A program made the position numbers and the translations under genes. The notes beneath the pieces were generated by a model, which saw only the letters and a program-made list of their open reading frames with translations, was not told the origin of the DNA and did no database searches. Positions 60,201-64,000 of a stretch of 64,000 nt of DNA are shown piece by piece (positions within the stretch are counted from its first letter, which is position 1; each line of letters opens with the position of its first letter). The DNA lies in contig JASANC010001568.1 in the NCBI GenBank assembly GCA_030248135.1, positions 1 to 64,000 of the forward strand. Reading direction: 5' to 3'. Source of the DNA: Theristus sp. LFF4_11. Lineage: Eukaryota; Nematoda; Chromadorea; Monhysterida; Xyalidae.

Positions 60201-63200
60201 TGAAATTTAGTCGCAAGCATTTCATGTGGACCTACACTCTGAGACATGAGAAACCAGCAGACATATGCAAAGTAAAGTGGCGAAGAATGCATTTTTGAGA
60301 CTTAACTAACAACCAGGAACTAAAATATTCAACACCGCAAGAGTTGAATGAGCATGTTGAAAATAACACAGAAACGAACGAACGAAAAAAACCCGTGTGT
60401 GGCGGGGCAAGATTTTTTTGGCGGCTGACTCCTTCGAAATACACAACGGGTCGCAGCAAGCTACATAGCCTAGCTAGTGGGTGGGTGGATTCTGGATTGT
60501 GGATACACACACGTACATTTTACATACACGCCTGCGATAAGCGACAAATAATAATAATAATAATAATAAATGGCCACAATGGGGTGAAAAAAATGCTTCA
60601 TCGCCACACACAAACAAGTTCTGCTGCAATATCGCGCTTCGTTTTCGTCTAGACACGCTGCTGCAGCAACCGTAAATAATGCTGATAGCCGGGGGAACCG
60701 ACAGATGATTACCGCAAAATAGTGTGCCGCAGATTATCTGCATATTTGTCCTGAAACTTATCTTTCTGCGGAAATCACTTAAATAATGTTTAAACATGAA
60801 TTGTAAACATGGCGATACAAAAGCTTGTGAAAAGCTGAGAAGTGCAAAAACTATCTTATTTTTTGCCACAGCGCAAAGTTGTTTTGATGAAAATGGAGTC
60901 GAATTTACGGCTAAACTGACTGGAGAAACTAGAACACTGCAAACACCTTATCCATTGATAATGTGTACTGTTGTTGTTGTTGTTGCAAAATTGTACGCTG
61001 AATCCTAGCTAGTACACAGTCTGCTTTTGTAAAAACGCAACGCACACAACCACACAACGCGATATAGAGATTTCACAAGTAGTGATCGAGAAACCCTCAG
61101 CAACTTACAACAACAACAGCAACCAAAGAGAAACCAAAAACAATCTTTACCGAATAGGTGACACCAGAAACAATATACTATATATACCTATATATACCGA
61201 GATAGAGCAAAAAAACATTAAAACAATTTTGCAACACATACAAACGCTCGTTAAAATATGTGGAAACTCGTCTGTGTGTGTGTGTGCGCACGAGAAAAAA
61301 AATCGTAATTTTTCAAAAACAACATGCACACACTCCGGCGCGGTTGTCACGTCGCCCGACAGGCGGGAGCCGCCGTGTTGGCGTCTGCTCGCTCTGTCGC
61401 CAGTGTCTGCTCCCATTTCGCCGGTGTTGGGCACTGTCTGGGCTGCACCACCGGTGCGTGTGCGGCGCTCTGTTACAACAATCATTTTTTCTCTCCCCAT
61501 ACCGTCATCGTCGCTTATATGTTGTTGTTGTCGACTTGTTTGGTGATGCTGTTGTTGTTGTTGTGGTTGTGGTTGTTGTCGTTTTTTTGTCAAACTCTCT
61601 CTTTCGCCCATCGTCTGTTCCGTATTTAGTTTTCCGAATTTTGTTTTGAAAACTATCTGGATGGCCTGCGTAATCATAGAAATACAGGGATCTTCGAGAC
61701 GCACGGCTGTATTTTTTCTGTTATTGAAAAGAGTAATTCGCAAAACAACGTTGTTTTTTTGATAAGCCTCCCTGACAATCCGGCATGTGTGCAGAAAGAT
61801 CAGCTCAAGACCCGATACAATGTATATGGAACAGTGGAGTTTTTTTGGCAATCAACTGACTCGCTGCGCTGTTTGTTGTACTACACATCGGAAACAATAG
61901 TTTTTTTTGCTCATCTGTCGTTTGAGTTTTCTCCGCGACACAGAAGCGATCAGCAAGAAACCTATCTTATTTTCAACGGAGCGTTCGCTCACAGTTCGGC
62001 TGCGAAAAGCAATACGCTCGCGTTACACCTGTGCTGTGCAGATGGGTAAATAAAATGAGGTGCAACAATAATGTTGAAGGCACTGTATAACGTGCAATGT
62101 AATAACAATCGCGCAACGTGTATTACAGTGTGGTCTTTCTAGAACAACTTTGAAAACGGCGGCTATAGTCGACCGACACAGTTGAAAAAGACACCCGTGG
62201 TGTGCAATTATTGAATGCGAACGTGGATTTCTGTTTTCGGGCTCCCCTCCGCTGTTGATTGGCGCATCTGCTGAATTCAACAAGGTGATTGGTCACAGGG
62301 CGGCCAATTAGCGGATACATTGAATTGAATGACTTTGGCGCGTTTGAATATTTGATACAGCAGTAGGCAAGCAAAGCACGAGTTTTGAAGATAACCGGTG
62401 CAACAGCACAAACCACAAGGTGTGTGGTTTTCGCGGAAATACATTGCTGCTGGTGTGCGGTGTGTGTTCAACATGTCAACCCCAGACAGAAGACGCTAGA
62501 TAAATAGCGCCTTTTAAACTCAGTTAAATAAATTTGATTGTGATGTAACCAGTTTTTTTTCAGGGCCGTTTAAATTATAAAGTTTGAATAACTAACATTC
62601 TTGCAATTGGTTATCTTTGAGCCATTTTTTGTCTTATTCTTTCATATTGAATAAAAATCAAGCAAATGATTGTCGCGACATTTATTTTGATTCCACACCC
62701 ACATTTGGTTGCTTGCAAGTAAATACAAAAAATAAAGTTCAATGTTTGTCAACAAACGCAAGTTGCGCAGTTTTAGTTTGAAATCTTTTTTACTGTTTTG
62801 GTTTTTAAGAAAACCACATAAAACTACAGGGTAATTCAAGCAGACAAACTCAAAAAGCAGGCTACACTTCACACATGCACTTTCAAAGTTCTTCAAAATT
62901 CAGCATTTTTATTTGAATAAGAAAAAATTTACGAATACACCACATGCTTCTTATCCAATTTTCCGCAAGATCGACAGTTTTTGTTCGACATAACAAAAAC
63001 ACACATGCTGAGAAGAGAAAAAACCATCACCAGTGTGTAGAACAAAGTGCAGATAAACAAAACGGTCAAAAATAACTCCAGGAAAACAAGTGATAACAAA
63101 TGCTAAATCGATGAAAAAATACAAGGGACTGTAGAGTAAAGGGCAACCGTTATTTGCCGGATTGACGCTTTTTGAGCTGTTATTAAGTACATACAATATT

Positions 63201-64000
63201 CAAATTGCTACTAGCAGATTGGTTGAGCATGACAATCAAAAATAAAAAGCGCAGTAAAAACAATACACCGAAAAGAATCAAGTTTCATGAATTGCGGTCC
63301 TGCACTATGTTGCCTACAGCATAGGCCCAACAAATAAGGCACCTCAGTCAAGGTACCACCAGTTGCAGACTAGAAGCTGTGCATTTTTAAAAATGTCCGA
63401 TATTTCCCAACCATGAGCGCCATCGGCAGAGAACAAGCTTAATGGCACGAACAAATTAAATCAACGTTACAATACACAATTTGATACACGATTCGAGTTC
63501 TAAGAGCTTTTTATCTTTCATTCAAATTTCGCGCGCGCTCCTTACACTCTGAAAAAAGATGCCATGTCTACTCGGTCATGCCGTACACGCCCGCAGGTCA
63601 CTCGCGGTCTCGACTCTCGACACATATTTTGCGCTCTCAAATCTTCGTCAGAGACAAAATGAATAAAAATCACTGCAGAGTTGCTGCAGCGCAAATAACA
63701 AAAAGTGTATCTTCTTGTCGTTGTTGGCAAAGTTGTTTTTGCTGTCCACGATTTTGAGGCGCGGTCATAAATGATGGCCTAAATGCGAATAATAAACAAG
63801 ATGTGTGCTGAGGAGTGGAAGGATTTCGGGCTCGCAATATAAGCAATAAGGAGAAATTAAAAAGCAGAAAATGTCATAAGCTGACTTACAAGTTTACAAC
63901 CGCAAAAACATAAATATATATACTGAGTTTCGTTGCATATATGTATGTAGTTTGTTGTGTGATGATCTAACGGTATGTGAGAAAAGATAACGGATATCGG
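57212..64000. other. Upstream/intergenic region of 6.8 kb, no confident gene
   Basis: AT-rich DNA upstream of the I-Smad. Seen in it: a TTTA microsatellite at about 59089-59110, an ATA tract at 60549-60570, a Gln-codon-rich patch at 61500-61600 (minus), and an R1 repeat fragment at 63517-63571. The longest open frame (61851-61147, minus, 234 codons) is partly low complexity, with no domain or splice evidence. A 5'UTR exon or regulatory DNA of the I-Smad is possible. Confidence 0.4.
63517..63571 (-). repeat. Dispersed repeat R1, 5' fragment
   Basis: The minus strand reads TTTTTTCAGAGTGTAAGGAG then CGCGCGCGAAATTTGAATGA, the first 55 bp of R1. Confidence 0.65.

Noticed and set aside
61147..61851. 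234-codon open frame on the minus strand with a Gln/His patch
   Set aside because: Low complexity, no domain, no splice context and overlapping open frames on the other strand. Not enough to call a gene.

Overview
This window is animal nuclear DNA: split genes with GT-AG introns and short TTTTCAG-type 3' splice sites, a U6 snRNA gene, AT-rich intergenic DNA and very many small transposons. A nematode is the best guess. The U6 gene has the short 5' hairpin known from Caenorhabditis U6, and three genes have a polypyrimidine-CAG/TAG acceptor 5-31 bases before the ATG, as expected for spliced-leader trans-splicing. Long, transposon-packed introns argue against a compact Caenorhabditis-like genome. 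The species cannot be named from the sequence alone.

Six protein-coding genes were rebuilt exon by exon with matching splice phases. (1) 4444-6158 (+): a type II membrane protein with an LDL-receptor class A module, a long threonine stalk and a C-type lectin domain. (2) 7248-17394 (+): a seven-transmembrane receptor of the adhesion/class B type whose ectodomain is a string of sushi-like and cysteine-rich modules. Its introns hold a satellite array, several foldback elements and an antisense U6 gene. (3) 18889-35109 (-): a complete cohesin SMC3 gene of 29 exons, about 1,211 residues. (4) 35792-36469 (+): a small secreted two-repeat cysteine-rich protein, divergent from SMC3. (5) 39268-47535 (+): a receptor-regulated Smad of Smad2/3 type, 11 exons, whose last exon lacks the SSXS phosphorylation tail. 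(6) 52381-57211 (-): an inhibitory Smad (Smad6/7 type) in 4 exons, convergent with gene 5. A signal transducer and a probable antagonist of the same TGF-beta pathway are therefore neighbours.

Mobile DNA explains much of the rest. There is a non-autonomous Helitron with a paralogous empty site (2472-3727). There is a decayed hAT element (54316-55847) and a hAT-type MITE (32516-33562), each with a perfect 8-bp target duplication. At least six TA-flanked CAGT MITEs, six 70-110 bp palindromic MITEs, four tRNA-derived SINE copies, several long foldback elements and a 149-bp satellite were also found. The three largest unannotated stretches are 17395-18888, 47536-52380 and 57212-64000. Apart from repeats, poly(A) signals and low-complexity tracts, I see no convincing gene in them.
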